Below, piece after piece: positions 9,288-18,296 of a DNA stretch of 64,000 bases. Each line of letters starts with the position of its first letter. The stretch's first letter is position 1. The translations under genes and the position numbers were made by a program. Source of the stretch: Sphingomonas sp. R647 (GTDB taxonomy: Bacteria > Pseudomonadota > Alphaproteobacteria > Sphingomonadales > Sphingomonadaceae); contig NZ_JAIQXT010000004.1 of the NCBI RefSeq assembly GCF_020177055.1, forward strand, positions 1 to 64,000. The letters run 5' to 3'. The notes under the pieces are model-generated. The model was not told the origin of the DNA, ran no database searches, and saw nothing but the letters and a program-made list of their open reading frames with translations.

Positions 9288-10001
9288 ATGCGCAGCCTTC
9301 TGATCCTCGCCCCGCTTTTCGCTGTCGGCGCGGCACCCGTTCCGCAGGCGGCAGAGAGCAACACCGTCATGCTCACCGGCTTTGAACGGCTGCGCGTCGA
9401 TGGCCCGTTCCTCGTCAAGGTGATCGACGGCCAGCCGCCCAAGGCCGTGATCACCGGCGACCGCCGCGCGCTCGACCGGGTCAGCGTCCGCAACATGGGC
9501 GGCCAGCTGGTGATCGGCCCGCGCAACCAGACGTTCGAGGGCTGGAGCGAGGCGAGCGGCCCGCTGACGATCACCGTCGGCGCACGCGGCCTGCGCGGCA
9601 TCAACATCAATGGCGGCGGATCGGTGGAGGTCGACCGGATCGCGGGGCAGCGGATCGATCTGGGCGTCAATGGCGCCGGATCGCTCAACATCGCCCGGCT
9701 CGAAACCGACCAGCTCGCGGTCACGCTGACCGGTACCGGCGCGGTTCGCATCAAGGGCGGCACCGCCCGCACCGCGCGCTTCGGCAGCTATGGCGCCGGG
9801 TCGATCGATGCTACCGGAATGACCGTCAACGACCTCGTTGTTCAGGCACAGAGCGCCGGGGACAGCCGCTTCATCGCCCGCTACACCGCGCAGATCGCGT
9901 CGCTGGGCACCGGAACGGTGCGCGTGACCGGCAACGCGGCTTGCCTGATTAGCGGCCCCGGCCCGGCGAGTTGCACCGGCAAGACCGAACGGCGGAAGTA
10001 A
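9288..10001 (+). CDS. GIN-domain (DUF2807) exported protein
   Basis: This ~237-residue paralogue of the preceding gene starts MRSLLILAPLFAVGAAPVPQ, a standard signal peptide without a lipobox, so it should be periplasmic or secreted. It shares the beta-repeat design, but its repeats (INGGGSVEV, VNGAGSLNI, LTGTGAVRI, YGAGSIDA) have diverged to G-x-G-S/A turns. The short gap suggests one transcript. ATG 9288 is used because it leads directly into the signal peptide; an upstream TTG (9252) would break it. The function is unknown. Confidence 0.82.
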   Translation: MRSLLILAPLFAVGAAPVPQAAESNTVMLTGFERLRVDGPFLVKVIDGQPPKAVITGDRRALDRVSVRNMGGQLVIGPRNQTFEGWSEASGPLTITVGARGLRGININGGGSVEVDRIAGQRIDLGVNGAGSLNIARLETDQLAVTLTGTGAVRIKGGTARTARFGSYGAGSIDATGMTVNDLVVQAQSAGDSRFIARYTAQIASLGTGTVRVTGNAACLISGPGPASCTGKTERRK

Positions 10002-10006
10002 AACTC

Positions 10007-10154
10007 TCCCCTCCCTGAAAGGGAGGGGTCGGGGGTGGGTGCGCGCGTCTGCGCGCTCCAAAGACTCTCACCCATCTCGCAAAACAGCGGCAATCGAGGC
10101 ATCGAGCCTCGCTTGCGCTAAACCCACCCCTAGCCCCTCCCTTTCAGGGAGGGG
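10007..10154. repeat. Long intergenic palindrome (family C), first copy
   Basis: Each arm is itself a hairpin: CCCCTCCCT-GAA-AGGGAGGGG at the left end and the same at the right end. The inner sides (GGGGTGGGT near 10032-10040, ACCCACCCC near 10122-10130) also pair. An internal GCGCGCGTCTGCGCGC hairpin lies beside the left arm. The element occurs reversed at 27777-27920. It sits between convergent genes. Confidence 0.85.
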
Positions 10155-10166
10155 AACCAATGGGCT

Positions 10167-10844
10167 TCACGCCGCAATCGGAAAGCGCAACAACCGGTCC
10201 TCCAGCGCCACCAGCGCCTGCGCACCACGCCCGACCGCGCGCACAATCTCCGGATGATCGACATCTAGCCCGCCGGTCAGCGCGCCGAACGCCGGCAGGA
10301 TCAGCTTGGTCTGCGTCGCGACGAAGCAGCGCCGCGCCACCTGTCGCCCGCGCGTCCGCACCCGCAATTTGGGGTGGAAATGCCCCGATAGTTCGGGCCG
10401 CTGCTCGTCCGGCTCGGCCTCATGCCGCAGCAACAGCCCGTCGACCTCGGCCTCGACCATGACGCGCCCGCCGCAATGATCGATCGCCGCCTGCTCGGCC
10501 AATGCCGCGTCATGGTTGCCGGTGATCCAATTCCACTCCAGCGCCCCGGTCAGCGCCCGCAACCGCACCCGCGCCGCCTCGGGCAAGCGCTCGCATCCCG
10601 CCGAGTCATGGAAGCTGTCACCCAGGCACCACAGCTCCCGCGCCTGCGTGCGCGCCACCAACGCCGCCAGCGCATCCAGCGTCGCCAGGCTGTCATAGGG
10701 CGGCAGCAGCTGCCCCCAGCGCGCAAACCAGCTCGCTTTCTCGAAATGCAGGTCGGCGACGATCAGCGCGCGCCGCGCCGGCCAGTACAGCGCCGCCTCG
10801 GGCAGCGCGCACAGATCATGACAGGCGAACGAAAAGGGAACCAT
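10167..10844 (-). CDS. pdeM: Ligase-associated DNA damage response endonuclease PdeM
   Basis: This 225-residue calcineurin-like metallophosphoesterase has the metal motifs in order: DLHFEKAS (about 31-38), GDSFHD (about 75-80) and GNHD (about 108-111), then GHFHPK near 155. PdeM proteins belong to the bacterial ligase-associated repair set with an Lhr-like helicase, an MBL exonuclease and an ATP-dependent DNA ligase. Helicase and exonuclease lie nearby, but an aspartic protease gene separates PdeM from them and no ligase is present. It is transcribed in the same direction as the protease and helicase genes. Confidence 0.88.
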   Translation of the reverse strand: MVPFSFACHDLCALPEAALYWPARRALIVADLHFEKASWFARWGQLLPPYDSLATLDALAALVARTQARELWCLGDSFHDSAGCERLPEAARVRLRALTGALEWNWITGNHDAALAEQAAIDHCGGRVMVEAEVDGLLLRHEAEPDEQRPELSGHFHPKLRVRTRGRQVARRCFVATQTKLILPAFGALTGGLDVDHPEIVRAVGRGAQALVALEDRLLRFPIAA

Positions 10845-10874
10845 ACCCCGCTATCGCGCCCCCGACGCGGCGCG

Positions 10875-11822
10875 TCAACCGATCCGCGATCCGGTCGGCG
10901 GCGTGCTGCTGCGCGTCATCATGAAGCGCACCCGGCGCGCCGGAAAATCGATCTCGACCCGGCGAAAGGCGCGCAGCGCGTCCATCCCCAGCATCAGCGC
11001 CGGTTCCTTCGACAGCCCGAAATGGTCGAACGGCGGCACATCGGCAAAGGCGACGGGCAAGCCGCGCATCACCACGCCGCCAATCTGAACCTGCCCGGCA
11101 ATGTGATAATTGACCGTCAGCTTCTCGCCGGTGACGCTGGTCAGCTCGATCGGCCCCTTCAGCGCGATCCGCTTGAGCCGCCGTTGCAGCGCCAGATTGC
11201 CCATGCTGATCTGCGACCCGGTATCGAGCACCACGGTCACGCGATGCCCTTCGAACTGCGCTTCGGTGACGATCAGCTGGCCCATGCGGTTGCGCGCGAT
11301 GACCACGATCTCTTCCGCGTCGCGACCGAATGTCGCTGGCCGAGCGGCGCCCCGCGACGGACGCACCGCCATCTCCCGCCGGACAAAGTCGATCGCGACC
11401 ATATGGCCGCGCAACTGCTCGATCCCCAACAGCCCGTGTCCACCCAGATGCGCCGCCTCCAGCGCCGGGGCGTTGAACGCGCGCGCGTCGCGCACCGGGC
11501 CGACCGACAGCGACGGGACCACCACGGTCTGCACTTGGGAGCTTCCGGTCATCGTCGTCAGCCGCACCTGCGGTCCGGCCGCCAGCCCCAACTGCCCCGC
11601 CAGCTGGCGCGACACGACCGATCGCTCGGCGCCGGTATCGATGATGAATGGCTGTGGCGCCGCACCGCCGATCGACACCGGAACCGTCATCCGCGTCTCA
11701 ATCGCGCCCAGCGCCACCGTCTCGCTGCCCGCCTCGGCTGCGGGGCGCGGCGGCAGCGTCTCTTCGGGCGCGGGTTGGGCGCCGAACGCTGCAAAGAGCG
11801 GTATGAGCAGGAGCGACCGCAT
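10875..11822 (-). CDS. Retropepsin-like aspartic protease with signal peptide
   Basis: This 315-residue exported protein has two aspartic protease half-sites: FIIDTGAERSVVS at about residues 58-70 and VVLDTGSQISMGN at about 196-208. Both D-T-G triads are intact, so one chain carries both lobes. It begins MRSLLLIPLFAAFGAQPAP, a signal peptide. Bacterial members of this family act in the periplasm or envelope; the substrate is not known. It sits between two ligase-associated repair genes, all on the minus strand, with 30- and 61-base gaps, which is probably chance operon sharing rather than a repair role. Confidence 0.82.
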   Translation of the reverse strand: MRSLLLIPLFAAFGAQPAPEETLPPRPAAEAGSETVALGAIETRMTVPVSIGGAAPQPFIIDTGAERSVVSRQLAGQLGLAAGPQVRLTTMTGSSQVQTVVVPSLSVGPVRDARAFNAPALEAAHLGGHGLLGIEQLRGHMVAIDFVRREMAVRPSRGAARPATFGRDAEEIVVIARNRMGQLIVTEAQFEGHRVTVVLDTGSQISMGNLALQRRLKRIALKGPIELTSVTGEKLTVNYHIAGQVQIGGVVMRGLPVAFADVPPFDHFGLSKEPALMLGMDALRAFRRVEIDFPARRVRFMMTRSSTPPTGSRIG

Positions 11823-11883
11823 CGCGCGATCCTATACCTGTCGATGCTGCGCAGCAATTGTACTTGAGGGAAGCGCGCCCCCC

Positions 11884-14289
11884 TCAATCCACCCGCATCG
11901 CCTCGACCGCCAGCGCCTCGGCCTCAATCAGCATCGCATCCTCCGCCGCACCCTGCGCCACCGTCTCGCGCCCGATCATGATCAGCACTGGCACCGCCAT
12001 CGGACTGACGCGATCGAGATCAACATGCACCATCTGCTCCGCCGCGGTATCAAGCAGATGCGCGAGCCGCCCGACATCGGTCATCCGCGCCCGCGCATCG
12101 GCCCATGCCGCCTTGAGCAGCAGATGATCGGGCTCATATTTGCGCAGCACGTCATAGATCAGGTCGGTCGAAAACGTGACCTGCCGCCCGGTCTTCTTCT
12201 TCCCCGGCTGCTGCCGCTCGACCAGCCCGCCGATGATCGCCACCTCGCGGAACGCACGCTTGAGCAACGCCGATCCCTGCACCCAATCGACGAACTCATC
12301 CTCCAGAATATCGGGCGAGAACAGCGCCGCCGGATCGGCGATCGGCTCCAGCCCGTACACCGCCAGCGCATAGTCGTTCGCGACGAACCCAATCGGCTTC
12401 AGCCCCATCGCCTCCATCCGCCGCGTCACCAGCATGCCGAGCGACTGGTGCGCGTTCCACCCTTCAAAGCTGTACACCACCATGTGGTGCCGCCCCTCAT
12501 GCGGGAAGGTTTCGACCAGCAACCGCCCCGACGCGGGTAGTTGCGAGCGGCGCTGCTGCACCTCGAGCCATTCGCGCACATCGTCGGGAAAGCGCGCCCA
12601 TTCGGTCGGATCGGCCAGAAACCGCCGCACCCGCTCCGCCAGCGTCGAGCTGATCGACAGGCGCAGGCCCATATAGGACACGATCCGCGCCGGTTTCGCG
12701 GTCGCGCGCACGATCACGTCGGTCAGCTCGACCCGCTCGACCTCGACCGCCATCCCCGCGAAGAAGAAACTGTCACCGGGAGAAAGCTGGCTTCCGAAAT
12801 TCTCCTCGACCTTGCCCAGCCGTCGCCCATTCTTGAACCGCACGTCGAGCATCGGCGACTCAACGATGATCCCGGCGTTCAACCGATGCTGCGCAACAAA
12901 AGCCGGCTTGGTCACCCGCCACAGCCCATCGGGCGTGCGCGTCAGCCGCTTGAACTTGTCGTACGCCCGCAGCGCATAGCCGCCATCGGCGATGAAGTTC
13001 AGCACCCGATCGAACGTCTCGGCATCCAGCGCCGAATAGGGCAGCGCCCCCTGCACCTCGCGCAGCAATGCCCCGGCATCGAACGGCGCCGCGCACGCCA
13101 CGCCCATCACATGCTGCGCCAGCACGTCGAGCGCGCCGGCGCGGAACACGTCATTGTCCAGCTCGCCCGCCTCGACCGCATCGAGCGCCGCGCGCGCCTC
13201 AAGATATTCGAAGCGATTGCCCGGCACGAGCACCGCCTCGCTCGATTCGTCCAACCGGTGATTGGCGCGCCCGATCCGCTGCAACAGCCGCGAAGACCCC
13301 TTCGGCGCGCCCATCTGGATCACGCAATCGACATCGCCCCAATCGACGCCGAGGTCGAGGCTGGCGGTCGCGACCAACGCGCGCAATTTGCCGTCCGCCA
13401 TCGCCTGCTCGGCCTTGCGCCGCGCCTCCAGGCTCAAGCTGCCGTGATGCACCCCGATCGGCAGCTGCAGGTCGTTGGCCTTCCACAGATTCTGGAACAC
13501 CAGCTCGCACAGCCCGCGCGTGTTGCAGAACACGATCGTCGTCTTGTGCGTCTCGATCTCCGCCATCACCTGCGGGATCGCATACAGGCCGCTATGCCCC
13601 GACCATGGCACGCGCCCCTCGGGCAACAGGATCGCGATATCGGGGTCCGCCCCCTTCTCACCCACCACCAACTCGACGTTGTCGATGTCGCCATGCGGCG
13701 CGAGCCAGGCGCGATAGCCATCGGGGTCCGCCACCGTCGCCGACAGCGCCACGCGCCGCATGTCCGGCGCAATCGTCTGCAACCGCGCCAGCGCCAGCGC
13801 CAGCAGGTCGCCGCGCTTGCCGGTGGCGAAGGCATGAACCTCATCCACCACCAGCGTCTTGAGCCCCGCGAACATCACGAAACTGTCCTCATAGGACAGC
13901 AACAGGCTGAGCGATTCGGGCGTGGTCAGCAGGATCTGCGGCGGCCGCGCGCGCTGGCGCACCTTCTTCTCATGCGAAGTGTCACCGGTGCGCGTCTCGA
14001 CGCGGATGTTCAGCCCCATCTCGTCGATCGGGGTCAGCAGATTGCGCTGCACATCCACCGCCAGCGCCTTCAACGGCGAGATATAGAGCGTGTGCAGCCC
14101 CTCGCCCGGCGCCTCGATCAATTCGGTCAGCGTCGGCAGAAACCCCGCCAACGTCTTCCCCGCCCCGGTCGCAGCGACCAGCAGTGCGTGCTTCCCCGCC
14201 CGCCCGGCCTCCAGCATCTCCAACTGATGCCGCCGCGGCGCCCACCCACGCGCGGCGAACCAGTCGGACAGGACGGGGGGGAGGCTCAA
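11884..14289 (-). CDS. Ligase-associated DEXH-box helicase (Lhr-like)
   Basis: This 801-residue helicase matches the short Lhr-type form tied to bacterial DNA ligase clusters. Motifs are ATGAGKT (motif I, about 39-45), VVDEVHAF (motif II), SATVADP (motif III) and QRIGRANHRLDE (motif VI), followed by the Lhr winged-helix and beta-barrel parts. Lhr helicases translocate 3' to 5' on single-stranded DNA and unwind RNA-DNA hybrids. It is divergent from the exonuclease gene with only 50 bases between the starts, so they share a promoter region. No ligase gene is adjacent. Confidence 0.92.
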   Translation of the reverse strand: MSLPPVLSDWFAARGWAPRRHQLEMLEAGRAGKHALLVAATGAGKTLAGFLPTLTELIEAPGEGLHTLYISPLKALAVDVQRNLLTPIDEMGLNIRVETRTGDTSHEKKVRQRARPPQILLTTPESLSLLLSYEDSFVMFAGLKTLVVDEVHAFATGKRGDLLALALARLQTIAPDMRRVALSATVADPDGYRAWLAPHGDIDNVELVVGEKGADPDIAILLPEGRVPWSGHSGLYAIPQVMAEIETHKTTIVFCNTRGLCELVFQNLWKANDLQLPIGVHHGSLSLEARRKAEQAMADGKLRALVATASLDLGVDWGDVDCVIQMGAPKGSSRLLQRIGRANHRLDESSEAVLVPGNRFEYLEARAALDAVEAGELDNDVFRAGALDVLAQHVMGVACAAPFDAGALLREVQGALPYSALDAETFDRVLNFIADGGYALRAYDKFKRLTRTPDGLWRVTKPAFVAQHRLNAGIIVESPMLDVRFKNGRRLGKVEENFGSQLSPGDSFFFAGMAVEVERVELTDVIVRATAKPARIVSYMGLRLSISSTLAERVRRFLADPTEWARFPDDVREWLEVQQRRSQLPASGRLLVETFPHEGRHHMVVYSFEGWNAHQSLGMLVTRRMEAMGLKPIGFVANDYALAVYGLEPIADPAALFSPDILEDEFVDWVQGSALLKRAFREVAIIGGLVERQQPGKKKTGRQVTFSTDLIYDVLRKYEPDHLLLKAAWADARARMTDVGRLAHLLDTAAEQMVHVDLDRVSPMAVPVLIMIGRETVAQGAAEDAMLIEAEALAVEAMRVD

Positions 14290-14339
14290 ACCCAGCCCTC
14301 ACCGTGAGAACAACTGGGCGCCAAACAGAAGTGGGAACA

Positions 14340-15365
14340 ATGCCGCATCCCACCCATATAGGCATGATGGCAAAGCTCGGCGACTGGCTCGAACCGCACC
14401 CGGAGGGGATTTACGTCCCCGCCGCCGATCTCTGGATCGACCCCTCCCAGCCCAAGCCGCGCGCCTTCGTGACGCACGGCCATGCCGACCACGCGCGCGG
14501 CGGGCATGGCGCGGTATGGGCGACCCCCGAAACGCTCGCGATCATGGACGCGCGCTACGGCCCCCAGACCGCCCACCCGGTCGCCTATGGCGAGACGGTG
14601 AAGGCCGGGGACGTCGAGATCGGCTTCGTCCCCGCCGGCCATGTCCTCGGCTCTGCGCAGATCGTGCTCGACCATCGTGGCGAGCGCATCGTCGTCTCGG
14701 GCGATTACAAACGCCGCCCCGACCCGACCTGCGAACCTTTCCGCCCGGTCAAATGCGACGTGTTCGTGACCGAAGCGACCTTCGGCCTCCCGGTCTTCCG
14801 CCATCCCGAGACGACCGACGAGATCGACAAGCTCCTCGCCGCATTGCGCGCCGAGCCCGAACGCTGCGTGCTGGTCGGCGCCTATGCGCTGGGCAAGGCA
14901 CAGCGGGTGATCGCCGAACTGCGCGGCATGGGCTTCGACGATCCGATCTACATCCATGGCGCGCTGCAACGCCTGTGCGACCTCTATATCGACCATGGCG
15001 TCGCGCTCGGCGAACTGCGCCCCGCCACCGGCGTCGCAAAGAAGGAGCTGCAGGGCCGCATCATCCTCGCCCCGCCCGGCGCGCTCAACGACCGCTGGTC
15101 CCGCCGCCTGCCCGACCCCGTCACCGCGATGGCCAGCGGCTGGATGACCGTCCGCCAGCGCGCGCGCCAACGCAATGTCGAACTCCCGCTGATCCTCTCC
15201 GACCATGCCGACTGGGACGAACTGACCACGACGCTACGCGAAATCGCGCCGAAGGAAGTCTGGGTCACCCATGGCCGCGAAGACGCACTGGTCCACTGGT
15301 GCCGCCAGCACCAGATCAAGGCGCGCGCGCTGGAACTGGCGGGCTATGAGGATGAGGATGACTGA
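14340..15365 (+). CDS. Ligase-associated DNA damage response exonuclease
   Basis: This ~341-residue metallo-beta-lactamase/beta-CASP nuclease has THGHADHARGG (HxHxDH) at about residues 43-53 and a later SDHADWDEL segment. The family is the SNM1/Artemis-like exonuclease of ligase-associated repair. ATG 14340 follows GTGGGA; ATG 14364 or 14367 would give the more usual AKLGDWLEPHPEG start and cannot be excluded. In most genomes an ATP-dependent DNA ligase follows directly, but here the next gene is an unrelated membrane protein 70 bases downstream. Confidence 0.9.
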   Translation: MPHPTHIGMMAKLGDWLEPHPEGIYVPAADLWIDPSQPKPRAFVTHGHADHARGGHGAVWATPETLAIMDARYGPQTAHPVAYGETVKAGDVEIGFVPAGHVLGSAQIVLDHRGERIVVSGDYKRRPDPTCEPFRPVKCDVFVTEATFGLPVFRHPETTDEIDKLLAALRAEPERCVLVGAYALGKAQRVIAELRGMGFDDPIYIHGALQRLCDLYIDHGVALGELRPATGVAKKELQGRIILAPPGALNDRWSRRLPDPVTAMASGWMTVRQRARQRNVELPLILSDHADWDELTTTLREIAPKEVWVTHGREDALVHWCRQHQIKARALELAGYEDEDD

Positions 15366-15435
15366 GCACTCGCCAGTGCGGTGATCGCTGCCATCCTGTC
15401 CAACCTGTCGACCTAACTTGCCAGCGCTGGACACG

Positions 15436-15888
15436 ATGGTTGCTCCGCGCACAGTTCGACGGCACTCTGCGGCTGTGCAACGCTCATCCCTGATTCTCGC
15501 TGCTTCGATCCTGATCGGAGCGCTGCTCATCCTGTCGGCCGTGCAGCAATGGCAGTATCTCGATCGTGGTTACACGCTCGCCGTTTCGATCGGGGAGGGA
15601 CCGGCCTCGATCTCGCACATCAACTTTCCGACATGGCGCAAGCTCGCATCCCTGCCGATCATCGGGTTCGCCCTGCTCGCAATCGCGCTATTTGCTGCGA
15701 AACATCGCAGAGCATTGCTGCTGGCATGGACCGCATTTGGCGGAGCGCTGATCCTGGGAATTTACGACCTGCGAGAGTTCGGCCTGATCGGCTCTCCGAC
15801 ATCGCTCTGGACGCTCTTGCCGCTCCTTGGACCGGCTCTCGCCATTCGTGTCGGCACTCGACGCGATCGGACAGCGCGTAGTGGCTAA
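15436..15888 (+). CDS. Small four-helix membrane protein, unknown function
   Basis: This ~150-residue protein has four likely membrane segments (about residues 18-36, 72-90, 96-112, 126-140) separated by short loops. I do not recognise the family. ATG 15436 is used; TTG 15418 would add six residues. The last 8 bases overlap the sirtuin start (GTGGCTAA), so translation is probably coupled. Codon choice is less GC-biased at third positions than in its neighbours, a mild sign of separate history. It occupies the position where a ligase gene would be expected after the exonuclease. Confidence 0.65.
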   Translation: MVAPRTVRRHSAAVQRSSLILAASILIGALLILSAVQQWQYLDRGYTLAVSIGEGPASISHINFPTWRKLASLPIIGFALLAIALFAAKHRRALLLAWTAFGGALILGIYDLREFGLIGSPTSLWTLLPLLGPALAIRVGTRRDRTARSG

Positions 15889-16579
15889 AGTCCGCACCAT
15901 CGTCATCCTCACCGGCGCGGGCATCTCCGCCGAGTCCGGCGTCGCCACCTTTCGCGGTCCCGGCGGGCTGTGGGAGGGGCATCGCGTCGAGGATGTGTGC
16001 ACGCCGCAAGCGCTCGCGCACGATCCCGACCTCGTTCACCGCTTCTACGACGAACGTCGCGCGAATCTGGCGAACGTCGAACCCAACGCCGCGCACCACG
16101 CGCTCGCCCGGCTCGATGCGCAATGGCCCGGCGAATTGTTGCTGGTCACCCAGAATGTCGATGATCTGCACGAGCGCGCCGGATCGAAACGCATGCTGCA
16201 CATGCATGGCGAGCTGAAGTCCGCCCTCTGCGCGCTGTGCGGCATCCAGAGCGAATGGGCCGACCCGCTCCCGCCCGGCACGTCCTGCCCGTCATGCGAC
16301 GCGCCCGCGCTGCGCCCCGACATCGTGTTCTTCGGGGAGATGCCCTATCATATGGAGGCGATCGACGCCGCGATCGCCCGCGCCGACCTGTTCGTCTCGA
16401 TCGGCACCTCCGGCGCGGTCTATCCCGCCGCCGGCTTCGTCCGCACCGCGCGCTACCACGGCGCCGACACGCTCGAACTCAACCTTGAGCAATCGGAGGG
16501 CAGCGCGTGGTTCGCGAAAACCCGCCTTGGTCCGGCAGGAACGCTGGTGCCGGAATGGGTGGAGTCGCTACTCGCCTAG
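15881..16579 (+). CDS. cobB: NAD-dependent protein deacylase (sirtuin, CobB class)
   Basis: This ~232-residue sirtuin has GAGISAESG near the start and the catalytic His in MHGELKSALC, followed by a zinc site CALC...CPSC. FYDERR places Tyr and Arg at the spacing that binds succinyl-lysine in E. coli CobB, so desuccinylase as well as deacetylase activity is expected. GTG 15881 was chosen because it overlaps the stop of the membrane-protein gene; an in-frame ATG at 15827 would run through that gene. Its stop shares CTAG with the convergent era stop. Confidence 0.9.
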   Translation: MAKVRTIVILTGAGISAESGVATFRGPGGLWEGHRVEDVCTPQALAHDPDLVHRFYDERRANLANVEPNAAHHALARLDAQWPGELLLVTQNVDDLHERAGSKRMLHMHGELKSALCALCGIQSEWADPLPPGTSCPSCDAPALRPDIVFFGEMPYHMEAIDAAIARADLFVSIGTSGAVYPAAGFVRTARYHGADTLELNLEQSEGSAWFAKTRLGPAGTLVPEWVESLLA

Positions 16580-17493
16580 TCGACCCAGTCCAGCCCAATC
16601 TCGCGATACAGGCTGCGATCCTCTTCCCAGCCCGGCCGCACCTTCACATGCAGGAACAGCTGGACCTTCACCCCCAGCAACTCCATCAGCTCGGCCCGCG
16701 CGCGCGACCCAATTTCCTTGATCTTGGACCCGCCCTGCCCCAGCACGATCGCGCGCTGCGTCGGCCGCTCAACCAGGATCTGCTGGTAGATCTCGACCGA
16801 CCCGTCGGGCTTTTCGGTATAGCGCTCGGTCTCGATTGCCGTCGCATAGGGCAATTCGGCGTGGAGCAAATGATAGAGCTGCTCGCGCGTGATCTCCGAC
16901 GCCAGCATGCGGTCGGTCGCGTCCGACACCTGATCCGCCGGGAAGTGCCACGGCCCCTCGGGCATGCGCTTGGCCAGTTCCGCCTTCAGCTCAGCCACGC
17001 CGTCCCCGGTGGTCGCCGACACAAAGAACGTATCCTCAAACTCCGCCAGCTCATTGAGGCTCGCGGCATGGCCCAGCAGGCGCGGCTTGTCGGCGATATC
17101 GACCTTGTTGAGGATCAGGATCTTGCGCTCGCGTCGGTCCTTCAGCCCCGCGACGACGCTGCGCACCTTCGGCCCGATCCCGCCCTTGCCGTCGACCACC
17201 AGCGCGATCAGGTCCGCGCCCTGCGACCCTTCCCAGGCGGCGGCGACCATCGCCCGGTCCAGCCGCCGCGCCGGATCGAAAATCCCCGGCGTATCGACCA
17301 GCAACAGCTGGGTATCATCGGCAATCGCAATGCCCATCAGCCGCGCGCGCGTCGTCTGCGCCTTGGGGCTGACGATCGCCACCTTCTGCCCGACCAGTGC
17401 GTTCACCAGCGTCGACTTGCCCGCATTGGGCGCGCCGACCACGGCGATCAGGCCGCATTTCTGTGCTTCGATATCCAAAACCACTCCGTCCAA
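16576..17493 (-). CDS. era: GTPase Era
   Basis: This 305-residue protein contains an N-terminal G domain (GAPNAGKST at about 20-28, DTPG at about 67-70, NKVD at about 129-132) and a C-terminal KH RNA-binding domain. Era binds 16S rRNA near its 3' end and is needed for 30S assembly. In many Proteobacteria rnc and era are adjacent, as here with lepB before rnc, giving lepB-rnc-era on the minus strand. A palindromic repeat (17502-17597) lies between rnc and era. Confidence 0.95.
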   Translation of the reverse strand: MDGVVLDIEAQKCGLIAVVGAPNAGKSTLVNALVGQKVAIVSPKAQTTRARLMGIAIADDTQLLLVDTPGIFDPARRLDRAMVAAAWEGSQGADLIALVVDGKGGIGPKVRSVVAGLKDRRERKILILNKVDIADKPRLLGHAASLNELAEFEDTFFVSATTGDGVAELKAELAKRMPEGPWHFPADQVSDATDRMLASEITREQLYHLLHAELPYATAIETERYTEKPDGSVEIYQQILVERPTQRAIVLGQGGSKIKEIGSRARAELMELLGVKVQLFLHVKVRPGWEEDRSLYREIGLDWVD

Positions 17494-17501
17494 AAACCAT
17501 C

Positions 17502-17597
17502 GTCACCCCGGCCTTGTGCCGGGGTCCACCCATCCGCGGGCGCATCCATTGACGTTATAGCACAGGCGGCGGACCCCGGAACCAGTCCGCGGTGACC
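17502..17597. repeat. Imperfect palindrome (family D) between rnc and era
   Basis: The left side runs from GTCACCCCGGCC through GCCGGGGTCCAC. The right side (17568-17597) has GGACCCCGG and GCGGTGAC, giving an imperfect reverse complement. A better-preserved copy lies at 22948-23052. The centre is AT-rich (near 17548-17560). Confidence 0.7.
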
Positions 17598-17612
17598 ACC
17601 CCTATTTCTGGC

Positions 17613-18296
17613 CTATTTCTGCAGCACCGCCAGCAACGCCGCCGCCGCTGCGGTCTCGGCTTCCTGCTTGCTCGACCCCTCGCCGTGCGCCTCCGCCAGC
17701 TTGCCGATCTCCGCCTTCACGCGAAAGCGCGGCGCATGGCCCGGCCCCGATCGGTCGACCAGCACATAGTCCGGCGCGCGGCGGTTGTTCGCCGCCGCCC
17801 ATTCCTGCAGCGCCGATTTGGGATGCTTGGGCGCCGATTCCTGCGCGTCGATCCGGCTGTCCCACAGTCGCCGCACCAGCGCGCGCGCCGCGTCGAAGCC
17901 CTGATCGAGGAAGGTCGCGCCGATCAGCGCCTCCATCACATCGCCCAGCACATTGTCGCTGTCCGACGCGCCATCGTCGCGCGCCTGCTTGCCCAGCTTC
18001 AGATGCTGCGACACGCCGATCTCGCGCGCCACCTGCGCGCACATCTGCCCCGTCACCAGCGCGTTGAAACGCCGCGACAGCTTGCCCTCCGGCTCGCCCG
18101 GAAACCGCTCATACAGCCACTCGGCCAGCGTCAGCCCCAGCACCCGGTCGCCCAGAAACTCCAGCCGCTCGTAATTGACCGCACCCTGGCTGCCATGCGT
18201 CAGCGCGCGGGTGTACAGCGCCATGTCGCCCGGAGCCGCGGCGAGAACCCCGGCCAGCCAGCCGGCCAATCCCTCAACCGCGCGCCTGTCACTCAA
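17613..18296 (-). CDS. rnc: Ribonuclease III
   Basis: This 227-residue enzyme carries the RNase III signature ERLEFLGDRVLGL, a second catalytic region (DVMEALIGATFLDQ) and a C-terminal double-stranded RNA-binding domain. It processes rRNA precursors and cleaves double-stranded RNA. The likely start is TTG 18296, which overlaps the lepB stop as TTGA and gives MSDRRAVEGLAG, the usual family length. An earlier start at 18344 would lie inside lepB. Confidence 0.94.
   Translation of the reverse strand: MSDRRAVEGLAGWLAGVLAAAPGDMALYTRALTHGSQGAVNYERLEFLGDRVLGLTLAEWLYERFPGEPEGKLSRRFNALVTGQMCAQVAREIGVSQHLKLGKQARDDGASDSDNVLGDVMEALIGATFLDQGFDAARALVRRLWDSRIDAQESAPKHPKSALQEWAAANNRRAPDYVLVDRSGPGHAPRFRVKAEIGKLAEAHGEGSSKQEAETAAAAALLAVLQK

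Noticed and set aside
12541..14307. A 588-codon plus-strand frame over the Lhr-like helicase
   Set aside because: Antisense to a gene with intact helicase motifs; composition is Arg- and His-rich, typical of a shadow frame.
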